Assembly: GCF_000336675.1 (NCBI RefSeq)
Contig: NZ_AOMB01000005.1
Span: 88,374 to 152,373 of the forward strand
Length of the DNA stretch: 64,000 nt
Direction: 5' to 3'
Origin: Halococcus hamelinensis 100A6
GTDB taxonomy: Archaea; Halobacteriota; Halobacteria; Halobacteriales; Halococcaceae
The position numbers and the translations under genes are program-made. The notes under the pieces were generated by a model. The model had not been told where the DNA came from. It searched no databases and saw nothing but the letters and a program-made list of their open reading frames with translations. This document shows, in pieces, positions 19,535 through 28,763 of this stretch (positions are counted from its first letter, which is position 1; each line of letters opens with the position of its first letter).

Positions 19535-20887
19535 ATGACAACCACCGACGAGATCGCGGGGTTCGTGGGGTCGGTCGACGACGACGGCTTCCCCGAGGAC
19601 GTCCGCGAGGAGCTGAAAAAGCGCGTGCTCGATTCGGTCGGCATCGCGGTCGGCGCGATGGACGCCGACGCGACGCGAATCGTTCGCGACACCGTCGAGA
19701 CCACCGCGTCGGGCGAGGCGGCGCGGCTCTGGGGTTCCGATACCCGCGCCAGCCCGACCGGCGCGGCGATGTACAACACCGCGCTCACGCGTTATCTCGA
19801 CTTCATGGACTCGTTCCTCGCGCCGGGCGAGACCCCGCATCCGAGCGACAACATCGCGAGCCTCGTGGCCTGTGGCGAGTACACCGATGCCACCGGTCGG
19901 GAGCTCATCGAGGCCGTCGGGGTGGCCTACGAACTCCAGGCCGAACTCGCCTGGAACGCGCCGGTTCGGGACAAGGGCTGGGACCACGTCACCCACACCG
20001 TTATCTCGGCGGCCGCCGGCTCGGGCAAAATTCTGGGGCTCGACCACGAGCAACTCAGAAATGCCGTCGGGATCGCTGGAACCGCCCACAACGCGCTCCG
20101 GGTGACGAGGACTGGCGGGATCAACGAGTGGAAGGGCATCGCGAGCGCGAACGCCGCCCGGAACGCGGTCTACTCGGCGCTGCTCGCCGGGAACGGCATG
20201 GAAGGTCCCATCGACCTCTTCGAGGGCCAGAAGGGCTGGAAGCAGACCATCTCGGGCGGGTTCGAGGTGGACCTCGACCCGTCCTGCGAGCGCGTCTTCG
20301 ACACCATGACGAAACGCTACGTCGCCGAGACCTACGCTCAGTCCGCCGTCGAGGGTGTCATCGAACTCGCCGAAACCGCGGACATCGACCCCAACCAGGT
20401 GAACTCGATCCACCTCGATACGTTCCACGGCGCGAAGCTCATCATCGGCGGCGGCGAGGGGAGCCGCTACGAGGTCGAGACCAAGGCCCAGGCCGACCAC
20501 TCCCTGCCCTACATGCTCGCGGCGGCGCTCATCGACCGCGAACTCACCAACGACGCCTACGACGAGGAGCGCATCCAGCGCGACGACGTACAACAGCTCC
20601 TTCGGAAGGTCGAGGTCGAGGAGGACGACGACCTCACCGAGCGCTTCGAGAACGGCGAGATGCCCGCCGTGGTCGACATCGAACTCGGGGACGACTCGAC
20701 GCGCCACGTCGAGAAGGACGCCTTCAGCGGCCACCCCACCCAGCCGATGACGTGGGAGCAGGTCGAGGAGAAGTTCGAGACCATGACCAGGGAGCGCTAC
20801 GACGAGAACCAGCGAGCCGAGATCGTCGACGTCGTCAGGAACCTCGAAACCCACGACGTGGCGGACCTCGTCGACCTCCTCGATTGA
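19535..20887 (+). CDS. MmgE/PrpD family protein
   Basis: A 450-residue member of the 2-methylcitrate dehydratase (PrpD)/MmgE family, also known for cis-aconitate decarboxylase activity. Visible are the helical N-domain, the GAAMYNTALTRYLDFMDSF and HPSDNIASLVA regions and a C-terminal alpha/beta domain (SGHPTQPMTWEQVEEKF). The start at ATG 19535 is chosen because the longer frame overlaps the divergent gene. With the ThDP enzyme and the dehydrogenase operon alongside, this stretch concerns 2-oxoacid or propionyl metabolism; the exact reaction is not shown. Confidence 0.85.
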   Translation: MTTTDEIAGFVGSVDDDGFPEDVREELKKRVLDSVGIAVGAMDADATRIVRDTVETTASGEAARLWGSDTRASPTGAAMYNTALTRYLDFMDSFLAPGETPHPSDNIASLVACGEYTDATGRELIEAVGVAYELQAELAWNAPVRDKGWDHVTHTVISAAAGSGKILGLDHEQLRNAVGIAGTAHNALRVTRTGGINEWKGIASANAARNAVYSALLAGNGMEGPIDLFEGQKGWKQTISGGFEVDLDPSCERVFDTMTKRYVAETYAQSAVEGVIELAETADIDPNQVNSIHLDTFHGAKLIIGGGEGSRYEVETKAQADHSLPYMLAAALIDRELTNDAYDEERIQRDDVQQLLRKVEVEEDDDLTERFENGEMPAVVDIELGDDSTRHVEKDAFSGHPTQPMTWEQVEEKFETMTRERYDENQRAEIVDVVRNLETHDVADLVDLLD

Positions 20888-20932
20888 GCGGCGGTGGTCG
20901 CGGTATATGGTCGGCTTGAATGTGCCGGGAGT

Positions 20933-20943
20933 CGCTTTTAGCC
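20933..20943 (+). promoter_or_regulatory. TATA-like box upstream of the 2-oxoacid dehydrogenase operon
   Basis: CGCTTTTAGCC is the only AT-rich word in the 162-nt gap before E1alpha. It lies about 110 nt before the ATG, which would leave a leader of roughly 80 nt, unusually long for this window. Weak evidence. Confidence 0.3.
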
Positions 20944-21049
20944 GCTGGCGTCGGTGTGTCCGGTGTTGGCGAGCATCGATTTCCGGTCGGTGAGTGCGTA
21001 CGACCGGCAGGAGGGTCGACGAGCCGCGAGCGGAGTACGTGATCGAATC

Positions 21050-22183
21050 ATGGTAGAATGGACGGAACACGAGCCGCCGGAGGGACAGTATCAGGTTCTC
21101 GATGCCGAGGGAGCGCTTGACGGCGACCCGCCCGAGTTCGAGGAGGACGAACTCGTGGGGATGTACCGCACGATGGTCGCGACCCGCACCCTCGAAGAGA
21201 AGATGTTGAACATGCAGCGCAGCGGGGAGGCCAGCCTCATCGCGCGGTCGCTGGGCGAGGAGGCGACCCCGCTCGGTTGTGCCGCCGCGCTCGCGCCCGA
21301 CGACTGGGTCTTCTACACCTATCGACAGAACCCCGCACTGCTCTACTGGGACTACCCGATGGCCCACATCATCGCGAGCACGATGGGCGCGGAACCGGAG
21401 ACGATGAACGAACACCTCGGCGACCTCGACGCGGAGGTGAACTTCTCGCCGGATTACACCCCCGTCGGGGTGAACACCACCAACGCCGTCGGGATGGCGA
21501 TGGCCGACAAGTTCAACGACCGTGAGACGGTCTCGATGGCGTTCATCGGCGACGGTTCCACCAGCGAGGGCTCGTTCCACGACGCGATGAACTTCGCGGG
21601 CGTGTTCGAGCCGCCGGTCGTGATCGTCTGTCAGAACAACCAGTGGGCGATCTCCGAACCCTCCCACCGCCAGACCGGCTCGGAGACGTTCGCCCAGAAG
21701 GGGGAGGCCTACGGCATCCCCCACGAGCGCGTCGACGGCAACGATATCTTCGCGGTTCGCGAGAAGGCCGAGGAGGCCGTCGAACGCGCCCGCAACGGGG
21801 ATGGGCCGACGTTCATCGAGTGCGTGACCTACCGGATGGAGGAGCACAACACCTCCGACAACCCCGACGTCTACCGCGATCCCGAGGAACAACGCGAGGA
21901 GTGGGCCGAGCGCGACCCGCTCGACCGGTACGAGACCTACCTCCGCGAGGAGGGGGTGCTCGACGACGACCTCGCCGAGGAGATCGAGGCCGAACTCGAC
22001 GAGGAGGTCTCGGCGGCGGTCGAGGCGGCACGCGGGGTTCCCGATTCGGAGCCCGAGCGGATGTTCGACCACCACCTCCACGGCGACTCGTGGGCCCAGG
22101 CCCACCAGCGAAAAGAGCTCGAACGCGAGCAGAGCGGGAAGAATCCGTTCACGGACTTCACCGGGGAGGGGTTCGATGAGTGA
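21050..22183 (+). CDS. pdhA: 2-oxoacid dehydrogenase E1 component, alpha subunit
   Basis: ThDP-binding subunit of E1, which decarboxylates a 2-oxoacid and acylates the lipoyl arm of E2. In the 377-residue protein the ThDP motif GDGSTSEGSFHDAMNFAG ... CQNN is intact (about residues 166-200), and TYRMEEHNTSDNP matches the phosphorylation-loop region. The start ATG 21050 cuts off an unlikely upstream extension. Haloarchaea usually oxidise pyruvate with a ferredoxin oxidoreductase, so branched-chain 2-oxoacids are a plausible substrate despite the pdh name. Confidence 0.9.
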   Translation: MVEWTEHEPPEGQYQVLDAEGALDGDPPEFEEDELVGMYRTMVATRTLEEKMLNMQRSGEASLIARSLGEEATPLGCAAALAPDDWVFYTYRQNPALLYWDYPMAHIIASTMGAEPETMNEHLGDLDAEVNFSPDYTPVGVNTTNAVGMAMADKFNDRETVSMAFIGDGSTSEGSFHDAMNFAGVFEPPVVIVCQNNQWAISEPSHRQTGSETFAQKGEAYGIPHERVDGNDIFAVREKAEEAVERARNGDGPTFIECVTYRMEEHNTSDNPDVYRDPEEQREEWAERDPLDRYETYLREEGVLDDDLAEEIEAELDEEVSAAVEAARGVPDSEPERMFDHHLHGDSWAQAHQRKELEREQSGKNPFTDFTGEGFDE

Positions 22184-23201
22184 GATCTACCCGGCCCCCG
22201 AAGCCGACCACGACACCGGGGACGAGGCCGAGGAGGTCGACCTCGTGACCGCGGTGAACTACGCCCTCCACCAGGAGATGGAGCGCGAGGAGTCGGTCCG
22301 GATGATCGGCTACGACATCGGCCCCATCGGCGGGGTCTTCCGGGCGACGCAAGGTCTTCTGGAGGAGTACGGCGAGGAGCGCGTGATCGACACCCCGCTC
22401 GCGGAGAACGGTATTCTGGGGACCGCAGTGGGAATGGCGATGGCGGGCGAGCGGATCGTCCCCGAGATCCAGTTCATGGGCTTCTCCTACCCCGCCTTCG
22501 GCCAGTTCATGTACGCGATGGCGAAGATGTACGACCGAACGGGTGGGGACATCGAACTCCCGATGACCCTCCGGATGGCCTACGGCGGCGGGGTCAAAGC
22601 CCTCGAATATCACCAGGAGTCCACCGAAACCTACTACGCCCACACGCCGGGTGTGCGGGTGGTCTGCCCGAGCACGCCCTATCAGGCGAAGGGGTTGCTC
22701 GCGGCGAGCATCCGTGACGACGATCCCGTCGTCTTCCTCGAACCCAAACGGATCTACCGCGGCGGGAGTCAGGCCGTACCTACAGAAGAGTACACCCTGC
22801 CGCTCGACGAGGCCCGACTGGTTCGCGAGGGCGAGGACGTCACGGTACTAACGTGGGGCGCGATGGTGCGCCACGCGGTCGCGGCGAGCGACGAGGTAGA
22901 TGCGGACGTCGAGGTCGTGGACATGCGGTCGCTAGCCCCGCTCGACGTCGAGACGGTGCTCGAATCGGTGAAGAAGACGGGGCGATGCGTCGTGCTCCAC
23001 GAGGCGCGCCGGAGCCTCGGCCTCGGCGCGGAGCTCTCGGCGCTGGTCAACGAGTACGCGCTCGACCGGCTGAAAGCGCCCGTGAAACGCGCGACGGGCT
23101 ACGACGTCCACTTCCCGGGCCACGACATCGAGGACGACTACCTGCCGGACGCAGAGCGCGCGCAGTACGCCATCGAGGCGGTGATGAACTATGAATTCTG
23201 A
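22176..23201 (+). CDS. pdhB: 2-oxoacid dehydrogenase E1 component, beta subunit
   Basis: Partner of E1alpha, 341 residues of the transketolase pyrimidine-binding and C-terminal type. Motifs include DTPLAENGILGTAVGMAMAG, EIQFMGFSYPAFGQ and a C-terminal VVDMRSLAPLDVETV. The gene starts inside the last 8 nt of E1alpha, so the two are translated together. The 63-nt gap to E2 is the largest in the operon. Confidence 0.92.
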   Translation: MSEIYPAPEADHDTGDEAEEVDLVTAVNYALHQEMEREESVRMIGYDIGPIGGVFRATQGLLEEYGEERVIDTPLAENGILGTAVGMAMAGERIVPEIQFMGFSYPAFGQFMYAMAKMYDRTGGDIELPMTLRMAYGGGVKALEYHQESTETYYAHTPGVRVVCPSTPYQAKGLLAASIRDDDPVVFLEPKRIYRGGSQAVPTEEYTLPLDEARLVREGEDVTVLTWGAMVRHAVAASDEVDADVEVVDMRSLAPLDVETVLESVKKTGRCVVLHEARRSLGLGAELSALVNEYALDRLKAPVKRATGYDVHFPGHDIEDDYLPDAERAQYAIEAVMNYEF

Positions 23202-23264
23202 ATCACACGGACGACCCACGAACCGCACGGCGACCGCCACGACCCGAATCGCTGGGGACGAGCG

Positions 23265-24701
23265 ATGAGCTACGAGTTCGAACTTCCGGACCCCGGAGAG
23301 GGGCTGACCGAGGCCGAGATCGTCTCCTGGCAGGTCGCGGAGGGCGACGAGGTCGCGGAGGACGACGTGCTCGCGGAGGTCGAAACGGACAAAGCCGTCA
23401 CCGAGGTCCCGTCGCCGGTCGCGGGGACGGTGACGGAGATCACCGCCGAGGAGGGCGAGACGGTGGACGTCGGCACGGTCATCGTCGTCTTCGATGGCGA
23501 CGACGAGGACGGGTCGGCCGACGGAGAAGCCGAAGACGAAGCAGAGGACGAGGAAGCCTCCGAGGACGAGAGCGGGGAGGCGGAACCCGAGGACGGTCAG
23601 GAAGAAGCGGGCGAGGAGGAGGACGGAGACCAAGCGGACGAGGGGAGCGAGGGCGACGAGCCGAAACAGGCCGTCACGAAGGTCGGTGAGGGTGACGGAC
23701 CAGAGGAATCCGAATCGACGGAGGACGAGGGCGACGAGGAGTCGGAACCCGAAACCGGCGACGGACGGGTGTTCGCCGCGCCGAGCACCCGGCGCTACGC
23801 TCGCGAGGAGGGCGTCGACCTCGGCGACGTCGACGGCTCCGGCCCCAACGGGCGGGTGCTCCGCGAGGACATCGACGCGCACGCGGGTGAGGAGGGTGGC
23901 GACGGCGGCGAGACTGCGGAGGCCGAGTCCCCCGAGTCGGACGGCACGGGAGACCTCCACCCGAGCGTCGACATCGAACCCACGGCGGTCGACGAGGACG
24001 AGTCGCGCTCCGAGCGCTACGACCTCTCGGGGCTGCGGGCGCGGATAGCGGAGAACATGACGCGTTCGAAGACCGTCACCGCCCACCTCACCTCGGAGTT
24101 CGAGGCGGATGCCACGGAACTCGTCGCGCTGAAAGAGCGGCTCGACGAGAAACACGACGTCCACATCACCTACACGCCGATCCTCCTGAAGGCGATCGTG
24201 CCAGCCCTCAAGGAGTTCCCGCTGATGAACGCCAGCATCGACGATACGACGGGAGAGATCGTCGAGAAACACTACTACAACGTCGGCTTCGCGACCCACA
24301 CGGAGAACGGGCTGATGGTCCCAGTCATCGAGGACGTCGACCAGAAGTCGCTGGTGGAGGTCGCGACGGAGCTGAACGACCTCGCCGAGCAGGCCCGCGA
24401 GCGATCCATCGACGTCGCGGACCTCCAGGGCGGGACGTTCACGGTCACCAACCTCGCGCTCGACGGGGAGCACCGTACCGGCGGGACGCCGGTGATCAAC
24501 CACCCCGAAGCCGCGATCTTGGGCATCGAACCCATCGCGGACAAGCCGGTCGCGGTCGACGGCGAGGTCGAGGTCCAGACCCGGATCCCGCTCTCGCTCT
24601 CGTTCGACCACCGCCTCATCGACGGCGTGACCGCGAACCGGTTCATGGAGCGACTCATCGAGGGGATCGAGGACCCCGACATCCTGCTCTCGCGGCTCTG
24701 A
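23265..24701 (+). CDS. pdhC: 2-oxoacid dehydrogenase E2 (dihydrolipoyl acyltransferase)
   Basis: Core acyltransferase of the complex, 478 residues. Order: one lipoyl domain (Lys43 in EVETDKAV), a very acidic Glu/Asp linker of about 80 residues (about 82-165), a peripheral-subunit binding domain ([15 protein letters not shown] ... GRVLREDI), a second acidic linker, and the catalytic domain ending with the active site DHRLIDG. The E3 gene that normally follows is absent; the next gene is IMPACT on the other strand. Confidence 0.93.
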   Translation: MSYEFELPDPGEGLTEAEIVSWQVAEGDEVAEDDVLAEVETDKAVTEVPSPVAGTVTEITAEEGETVDVGTVIVVFDGDDEDGSADGEAEDEAEDEEASEDESGEAEPEDGQEEAGEEEDGDQADEGSEGDEPKQAVTKVGEGDGPEESESTEDEGDEESEPETGDGRVFAAPSTRRYAREEGVDLGDVDGSGPNGRVLREDIDAHAGEEGGDGGETAEAESPESDGTGDLHPSVDIEPTAVDEDESRSERYDLSGLRARIAENMTRSKTVTAHLTSEFEADATELVALKERLDEKHDVHITYTPILLKAIVPALKEFPLMNASIDDTTGEIVEKHYYNVGFATHTENGLMVPVIEDVDQKSLVEVATELNDLAEQARERSIDVADLQGGTFTVTNLALDGEHRTGGTPVINHPEAAILGIEPIADKPVAVDGEVEVQTRIPLSLSFDHRLIDGVTANRFMERLIEGIEDPDILLSRL

Positions 24702-24781
24702 GCCGGCTTCTCGAACGGATCCCGGTGCGGTCGGTGCACGGTCCGAATCGAACGCGACGGTCGACCGAACGTCCGGCCGAA

Positions 24782-25387
24782 CTACTCGTCGGCGTCGATG
24801 TCGGCCCGGCCGCTGGTGGCGCTCAGGAGTCGGTCACGGAGGTCGTCGCTCTCGGCCGTCGGTACCCGAACCCGGAACCCGACGCGTTCGTCGTAGCGCG
24901 CCTCGAACTCGACGGCCGCGCTCTCGAGGATCCCCCGAACGAGCCCGGAATCGTCGTACTCGACCTCGACGACGACCGTCTCGTGAGGTCGTGATTCGAC
25001 GACCCCCGCGTCCTCGACCGCTGTTTTCACGGCGCGGGCGTAGGCGCGCGCGAGGCCGCCCACCCCGAGGTTCGTCCCCCCGTAGTAGCGCGTGACGACG
25101 ACCGCGACGTTTTCGAGCGCCTCGCGCTGGAGCACGGTGAGCGTGGGTTTGCCCGCCGAGCCACCGGGTTCGCCGTCGTCGTTCGAGTACTCACGGAGCG
25201 GGTCGGTCCGAACCCGGTAGGCGGGGACGTTGTGGGTCGCGTCGGCGTACTGAGTGGTGATCTCCTCGACGAACGTCTCCGCCTCCGCGACGGACTCGAC
25301 CGGCGCGATGCGACCGACGAACCGCGAGCCGCGCTCCTCGAAGGCGGCCTCGCCGCGGGTCCCGACGGTTCGGTAGGTCTCGTTCAC
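24782..25387 (-). CDS. IMPACT/YigZ family protein
   Basis: A 201-residue two-domain protein of the YigZ/IMPACT family. The N-domain carries RGSRFVGRIAPVES, then NVPAYRV and DDGEPGGSAGKPTL; YYGGTNLGVGGLARAY closes the domain. The C-domain is a ferredoxin-like fold (VEVEYDDSGLVRGILE). In eukaryotes the family modulates GCN2; in archaea the role is unknown. Its ATG overlaps the stop of the upstream ACT regulator by 4 nt. Confidence 0.9.
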   Translation of the reverse strand: MNETYRTVGTRGEAAFEERGSRFVGRIAPVESVAEAETFVEEITTQYADATHNVPAYRVRTDPLREYSNDDGEPGGSAGKPTLTVLQREALENVAVVVTRYYGGTNLGVGGLARAYARAVKTAVEDAGVVESRPHETVVVEVEYDDSGLVRGILESAAVEFEARYDERVGFRVRVPTAESDDLRDRLLSATSGRADIDADE

Positions 25388-25887
25388 TCCAGTTCGAGCC
25401 GGCGGACGAACGCCATCTCCCGGATCTCGGTGAGGGCCTCGCCCGGGAGCGGGTCGTCGGTGATGACCGAGAGCGTCGGGACGTCGGTGAACTCCGGGTC
25501 CTCGCTGATCGTCTGGCGGATCGACACCCCGTGGTCGGCGATCGCGCCCGTGATCGCAGCGACGATCCCCGAAGCTTCGGCGTCGGCGACTTCGACGGTG
25601 AGTACCGAGAGATCGAGCACCGGCGCGAGGTCCCGGAGGCTCGGCACCGCCGAGATGTTGTGGAAGATGGGTCGGAGTTCGTCGTCGGCCAGCAGCGCGT
25701 CGGTGGTCGAGTCCACGACGCGTCTGTCGACGCCGACCTCCGCGGCGACCTGGGTGTTCGGGATTTCGATGCCCCCCGAGACCACCCGACCGCTCTCGTT
25801 CACCGAGAAGCCGCGTTCGAGCAGGAGCCGGACGACGGCCTGCTGGCCCGGACTGCCGGCGAACTTCGCCATGATCTCGTCGAACAT
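25384..25887 (-). CDS. HTH and ACT domain regulator of amino acid metabolism
   Basis: A 167-residue protein with an N-terminal winged-helix-like part (IPNTQVAAEVGVDRRVVDSTTDALL) and a C-terminal ACT domain (LTVEVADAEASGIVAAITGAIADHGVSIRQTISEDP), the usual layout of predicted archaeal amino acid-responsive regulators. ATG 25887 is chosen over longer frames because it gives the expected MFDEIMAKF start. Coupled to the IMPACT gene; ligand and targets not known. Confidence 0.82.
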   Translation of the reverse strand: MFDEIMAKFAGSPGQQAVVRLLLERGFSVNESGRVVSGGIEIPNTQVAAEVGVDRRVVDSTTDALLADDELRPIFHNISAVPSLRDLAPVLDLSVLTVEVADAEASGIVAAITGAIADHGVSIRQTISEDPEFTDVPTLSVITDDPLPGEALTEIREMAFVRRLELE

Positions 25888-25919
25888 CGTCTCTACACCT
25901 CCGTATCGCATCCGGAGGG

Positions 25920-26375
25920 TTAATTCAACTGGTCGGCCTCCTCCAGCGTGCGCTCGGTCCCGGATCGCCGCCATTCGGCTGCGTTCTCGCGGGTTTCGGT
26001 GTTGAGGAGCACGTCGAGCTTCCGCTCGAACTGTGTCTCGGTGAGTTCGCCACGGGCGTAGCGTTCGCGGAGTGTCGCGAGGCTATCGGCATTCCGGCTG
26101 CTCTGGTCGGCCGTCTCCTCGCCGTACCAGTGAGGGTACCGATCGCGCCAGTACTGGTCGGCGTAGTAGCCGAGATCGGCCGTCCGCCCCCCATGCCGAT
26201 AGTACGTGAGCACGGCGAGGAAGGGCACGAGGAGGATGCCGACGGCGATGACGACGTCCGCCAGCGCGAGCCCGAGGATCGAGAGCGAGAGGAAGAGCAG
26301 CCCCACCGCGACCGCCCCGCCGGTCCCGACGGTCAACGAACGTTCGAACGCTGTGTGGTCGGTCGGTTTCGGCAC
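25920..26375 (-). CDS. Membrane protein with SHOCT-like C-terminal motif
   Basis: About 151 residues from GTG 26375, with two adjacent hydrophobic segments near residues 18-55, a Tyr-rich linker (LGYYADQYWRDRYPHWYGEE) and a short helical motif LRERYARGELTETQFERKLD, the SHOCT pattern. The frame continues to a GTG at 26414; I prefer 26375 because TACTTTTC sits about 25 nt before it. Function unknown; SHOCT modules are thought to mediate oligomerisation. Confidence 0.7.
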   Translation of the reverse strand: MPKPTDHTAFERSLTVGTGGAVAVGLLFLSLSILGLALADVVIAVGILLVPFLAVLTYYRHGGRTADLGYYADQYWRDRYPHWYGEETADQSSRNADSLATLRERYARGELTETQFERKLDVLLNTETRENAAEWRRSGTERTLEEADQLN

Positions 26376-26458
26376 GGCGATCGACTGACGGCCCACCGAA
26401 AAGTACCTTTCCACTGGTTCCCCCCGGATGACCGAACCCGTCGGCAGGGGTCGAGCCG

Positions 26459-27049
26459 CTACTCGGAGAGGGTGCCCTTCGTGCTCGGGGCCCCCTCGCG
26501 GCGGTCGTCGGGCCGGGTGGCGTCGTCGAGCGCGCGCGCGACGGCCTTGAACAGCGCCTCGATCTCGTGGTGGGCGTTCTCGCCGGAGACCTCCGTGTGG
26601 AGGGTCAAGTTGGCGTTCGTCGCGAGCGACCGGAAGAAGTGGGGGGCCATCGCGCTCGTGAACTCGCCCACTCGGCCCTGGGAGAATTCCCCCTCGAACT
26701 CGAACAGCGGTCGACCCGAGACGTCGACCACCACTCCGGCGACCGCCTCGTCGAGGGGGACCTTCCGGTCCGCGAAGCGAGCGATTCCGGTGCGGTCGCC
26801 GAGCGCCTCGTCGAAGGCCTCGCCGAGCGTGATCGCGACGTCCTCGGTCGTGTGGTGGTCGTCGATGTGGAGGTCGCCGTCACAGGAGACCTCGAGGTCG
26901 AACAAGCCGTGTTTCGCGAACGAATCCAGCATATGGTCGAGGAAGCCGATCCCGGTGTCCGCGGTCGACTCGCCGTCGCCGTCGACCGCGAGCGTCACCT
27001 CGATCGTGGTTTCGGCCGTCTCGCGCGCCACGGTCGCACGCCTGGTCAT
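26459..27049 (-). CDS. hisB: Imidazoleglycerol-phosphate dehydratase
   Basis: Seventh step of histidine synthesis, turning IGP into imidazole acetol phosphate. The 196-residue protein has the two metal-binding histidine motifs typical of the enzyme ([13 protein letters not shown] and [16 protein letters not shown] in the first half, [15 protein letters not shown] in the second). Starts at ATG 27049. It is transcribed with hisA, 54 nt upstream. Monofunctional: no phosphatase domain. Confidence 0.95.
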   Translation of the reverse strand: MTRRATVARETAETTIEVTLAVDGDGESTADTGIGFLDHMLDSFAKHGLFDLEVSCDGDLHIDDHHTTEDVAITLGEAFDEALGDRTGIARFADRKVPLDEAVAGVVVDVSGRPLFEFEGEFSQGRVGEFTSAMAPHFFRSLATNANLTLHTEVSGENAHHEIEALFKAVARALDDATRPDDRREGAPSTKGTLSE

Positions 27050-27103
27050 GTGAGCCCTCGGCGCAGCGGGCATAAGGCGGTTTTGTTCGGCGGGACGTGG
27101 CGC

Positions 27104-27832
27104 TCAGTCCTCGGCGAGCGCCGTGATGGCGTCCCCGAGCGTGAACCGGCCCTCGTAGAGCGCGGTGCCGACGACGGCCGCGCTCGCGCCGGCGTCGCGG
27201 AGGGTCCGGACGTCGTCGAGGGTCTCGACCCCCCCACTCGCGACCACCGGGATCGAGACCGCCTCGGCGAGCCGGCTCACGCGGTCGGCGCGGACGCCCG
27301 CGAGCCGCCCCTCGACGTCGACGTCGGTGAACAAGATTCCGGCCGCGCCGCGCTCCTCGTAGCCCGCTGCGGCTTCGACGGGATCTATTCCTGTGCCCTC
27401 CGTCCAACCCGAGACCACGACCTCGCCGTCGCTGGCGTCGAGGCTCACGACCACGCTCCCGGGGTGGGTGTCGCTGATCGCCGCGACGACCTCGGGGTTC
27501 TCGACCGCGGCCGTGCCCAGGATTACCCGGTCGACGCCGGCATCGAGGAGGGAGCGGGCGTCGGCCGCGGTTCGGATGCCGCCGCCGAGCTGAACAGGGA
27601 TATCGACGGTCTCGACGACCCGCTCGATCGCGGTCGCGTTGCGCCGCTCGCCGTCGAACGCCCCGTCGAGGTCGACGAGGTGGAGGGTACGCGCCCCCGC
27701 CGCGACCCAGCGTTCGGCCGCCTCGACCGGGTCGCCGTAGGCGCTCTCGCTACCGCGCTCGCCGCCGACGAGCTGGACCACCTGCCCGCCTTCGATGTCG
27801 ACCGCGGGAACGACCTCGAACGTCTCGAACAT
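27104..27832 (-). CDS. hisA: ProFAR isomerase (HisA)
   Basis: Isomerises ProFAR to PRFAR in histidine synthesis. It is a 242-residue (beta/alpha)8 barrel with catalytic Asp in [14 protein letters not shown] near residue 10, [21 protein letters not shown] and the second-half phosphate motif [13 protein letters not shown]. First gene of hisA-hisB. A TTTAGG box at about 27856-27861 on the minus strand lies about 25 nt before the start. Confidence 0.95.
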   Translation of the reverse strand: MFETFEVVPAVDIEGGQVVQLVGGERGSESAYGDPVEAAERWVAAGARTLHLVDLDGAFDGERRNATAIERVVETVDIPVQLGGGIRTAADARSLLDAGVDRVILGTAAVENPEVVAAISDTHPGSVVVSLDASDGEVVVSGWTEGTGIDPVEAAAGYEERGAAGILFTDVDVEGRLAGVRADRVSRLAEAVSIPVVASGGVETLDDVRTLRDAGASAAVVGTALYEGRFTLGDAITALAED

Positions 27833-28038
27833 GGTTCGTCTACACGGTCGGGCGGCCTAAACGCACTGAAAACGTGGCGAGTGATCCCGGACGGAATGAA
27901 TATACGGCAGCGATAGCAGCGATCCCCATCGCCTGTTTCCCGGTCACTGGAACCGCCGTCGATCTCCACGCTGAGGTTTGGGCGAGCCGAATTCGGGAAC
28001 GAAAACATCTAACACCTTCGGGGGAGAACGGGCTGTTG

Positions 28039-28428
28039 ATGCCTACCGTAGAATACGTCAACTACGAAGTGGTCGACGACCAGGGCTGGAACGTTGAAGA
28101 CGACGACCTCTTCGAGAAGGCCGCGGACGCCGGACTCGACGAGGAGGATTACGGCGAGATCGACGTCAACGAGTCCGAGTACATCCTCGAAGCCGCAGAA
28201 GCACAGGGCTACGACTGGCCCTTCTCGTGCCGGGCGGGCGCGTGTGCGAACTGCGCGTCGATCCTCAAAGAGGGCGAGATCGACATGGACATGCAGCAGA
28301 TCCTCTCGGACGAGGAAGTCGAGGACCGCAACGTCCGCCTGACCTGCATCGGGTCGCCGGCGGCCGACGAGGTCAAGATCGTCTACAACGCGAAACACCT
28401 CGACTACCTCCAGAACCGCGTCATATAG
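28039..28428 (+). CDS. fer: Haloarchaeal plant-type [2Fe-2S] ferredoxin
   Basis: Main soluble electron carrier of haloarchaea, used by 2-oxoacid ferredoxin oxidoreductases. The 129-residue protein has cluster ligands CRAGACANC (three Cys) plus LTCIG (fourth). The hyperacidic N-terminal insertion ([20 protein letters not shown]) is specific to halophile ferredoxins and aids solubility in salt. ATG 28039 gives the family length. The TAG stop at 28426-28428 is followed 3 nt later by the first copy of the structured repeat. Confidence 0.95.
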   Translation: MPTVEYVNYEVVDDQGWNVEDDDLFEKAADAGLDEEDYGEIDVNESEYILEAAEAQGYDWPFSCRAGACANCASILKEGEIDMDMQQILSDEEVEDRNVRLTCIGSPAADEVKIVYNAKHLDYLQNRVI

Positions 28429-28430
28429 AG

Positions 28431-28717
28431 GCCCACTTTTTTGCAGGGGGTTGAGGGCCGCGAAGCGGCCCGATTCCCCCGTCCAAAAACCTGTCTTGCT
28501 GAGCAATGCGAAGCAAGGCTCGGAAGACGCTGTGCGTCTTCCGGCGGACTAAAAACTGCCGCTCGCTTGGCCTAACGGCCTCGCTCGCGGTACAATCACT
28601 ACCAATTCCGCACAGCACCGCCGAAGCCCTCAGTCGCTCGTTTCACTCGCTCCTTCGCCCTTCATCCACCAGGAGAGCACGGCTCTCCCGAGCCTCGGCT
28701 CACATTCGTTCGCCGAG
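28431..28717 (+). repeat. Structured 3'-end repeat element, copy A
   Basis: Fills most of the gap between ferredoxin and the convergent AKR gene. It starts GCCCACTTTTTT right after the ferredoxin stop. In order: a GGGGG/CCCCC stem enclosing GGGCCGC-gaa-GCGGCCC (28455-28471), the CTTGCT/AGCAAG stem, the 10-bp stem CGGAAGACGC-tgt-GCGTCTTCCG, GGACTAAAAACTGCCGCTC, a GGCC/GGCC stem, GCGGTACAATCACTA (28587-28601), GCCCTTCATCCACCAGG (28657-28673), a GGAGAGC/GCTCTCC stem and CTCGGC/GCCGAG. No ORF is supported. It aligns along its length with copy C and, except for one missing module, with copy B. Confidence 0.85.
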
Positions 28718-28763
28718 AAGCTGGGCACCACACCGGCCGAAGACGGCCATCGGAATCCGAAGG

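Noticed and set aside
19436-22105. An 889-codon minus-strand frame opposite the prpD and E1alpha genes
   Set aside because: Antisense shadow of two conserved enzymes, with Arg/Leu/Val-rich composition and no motifs.
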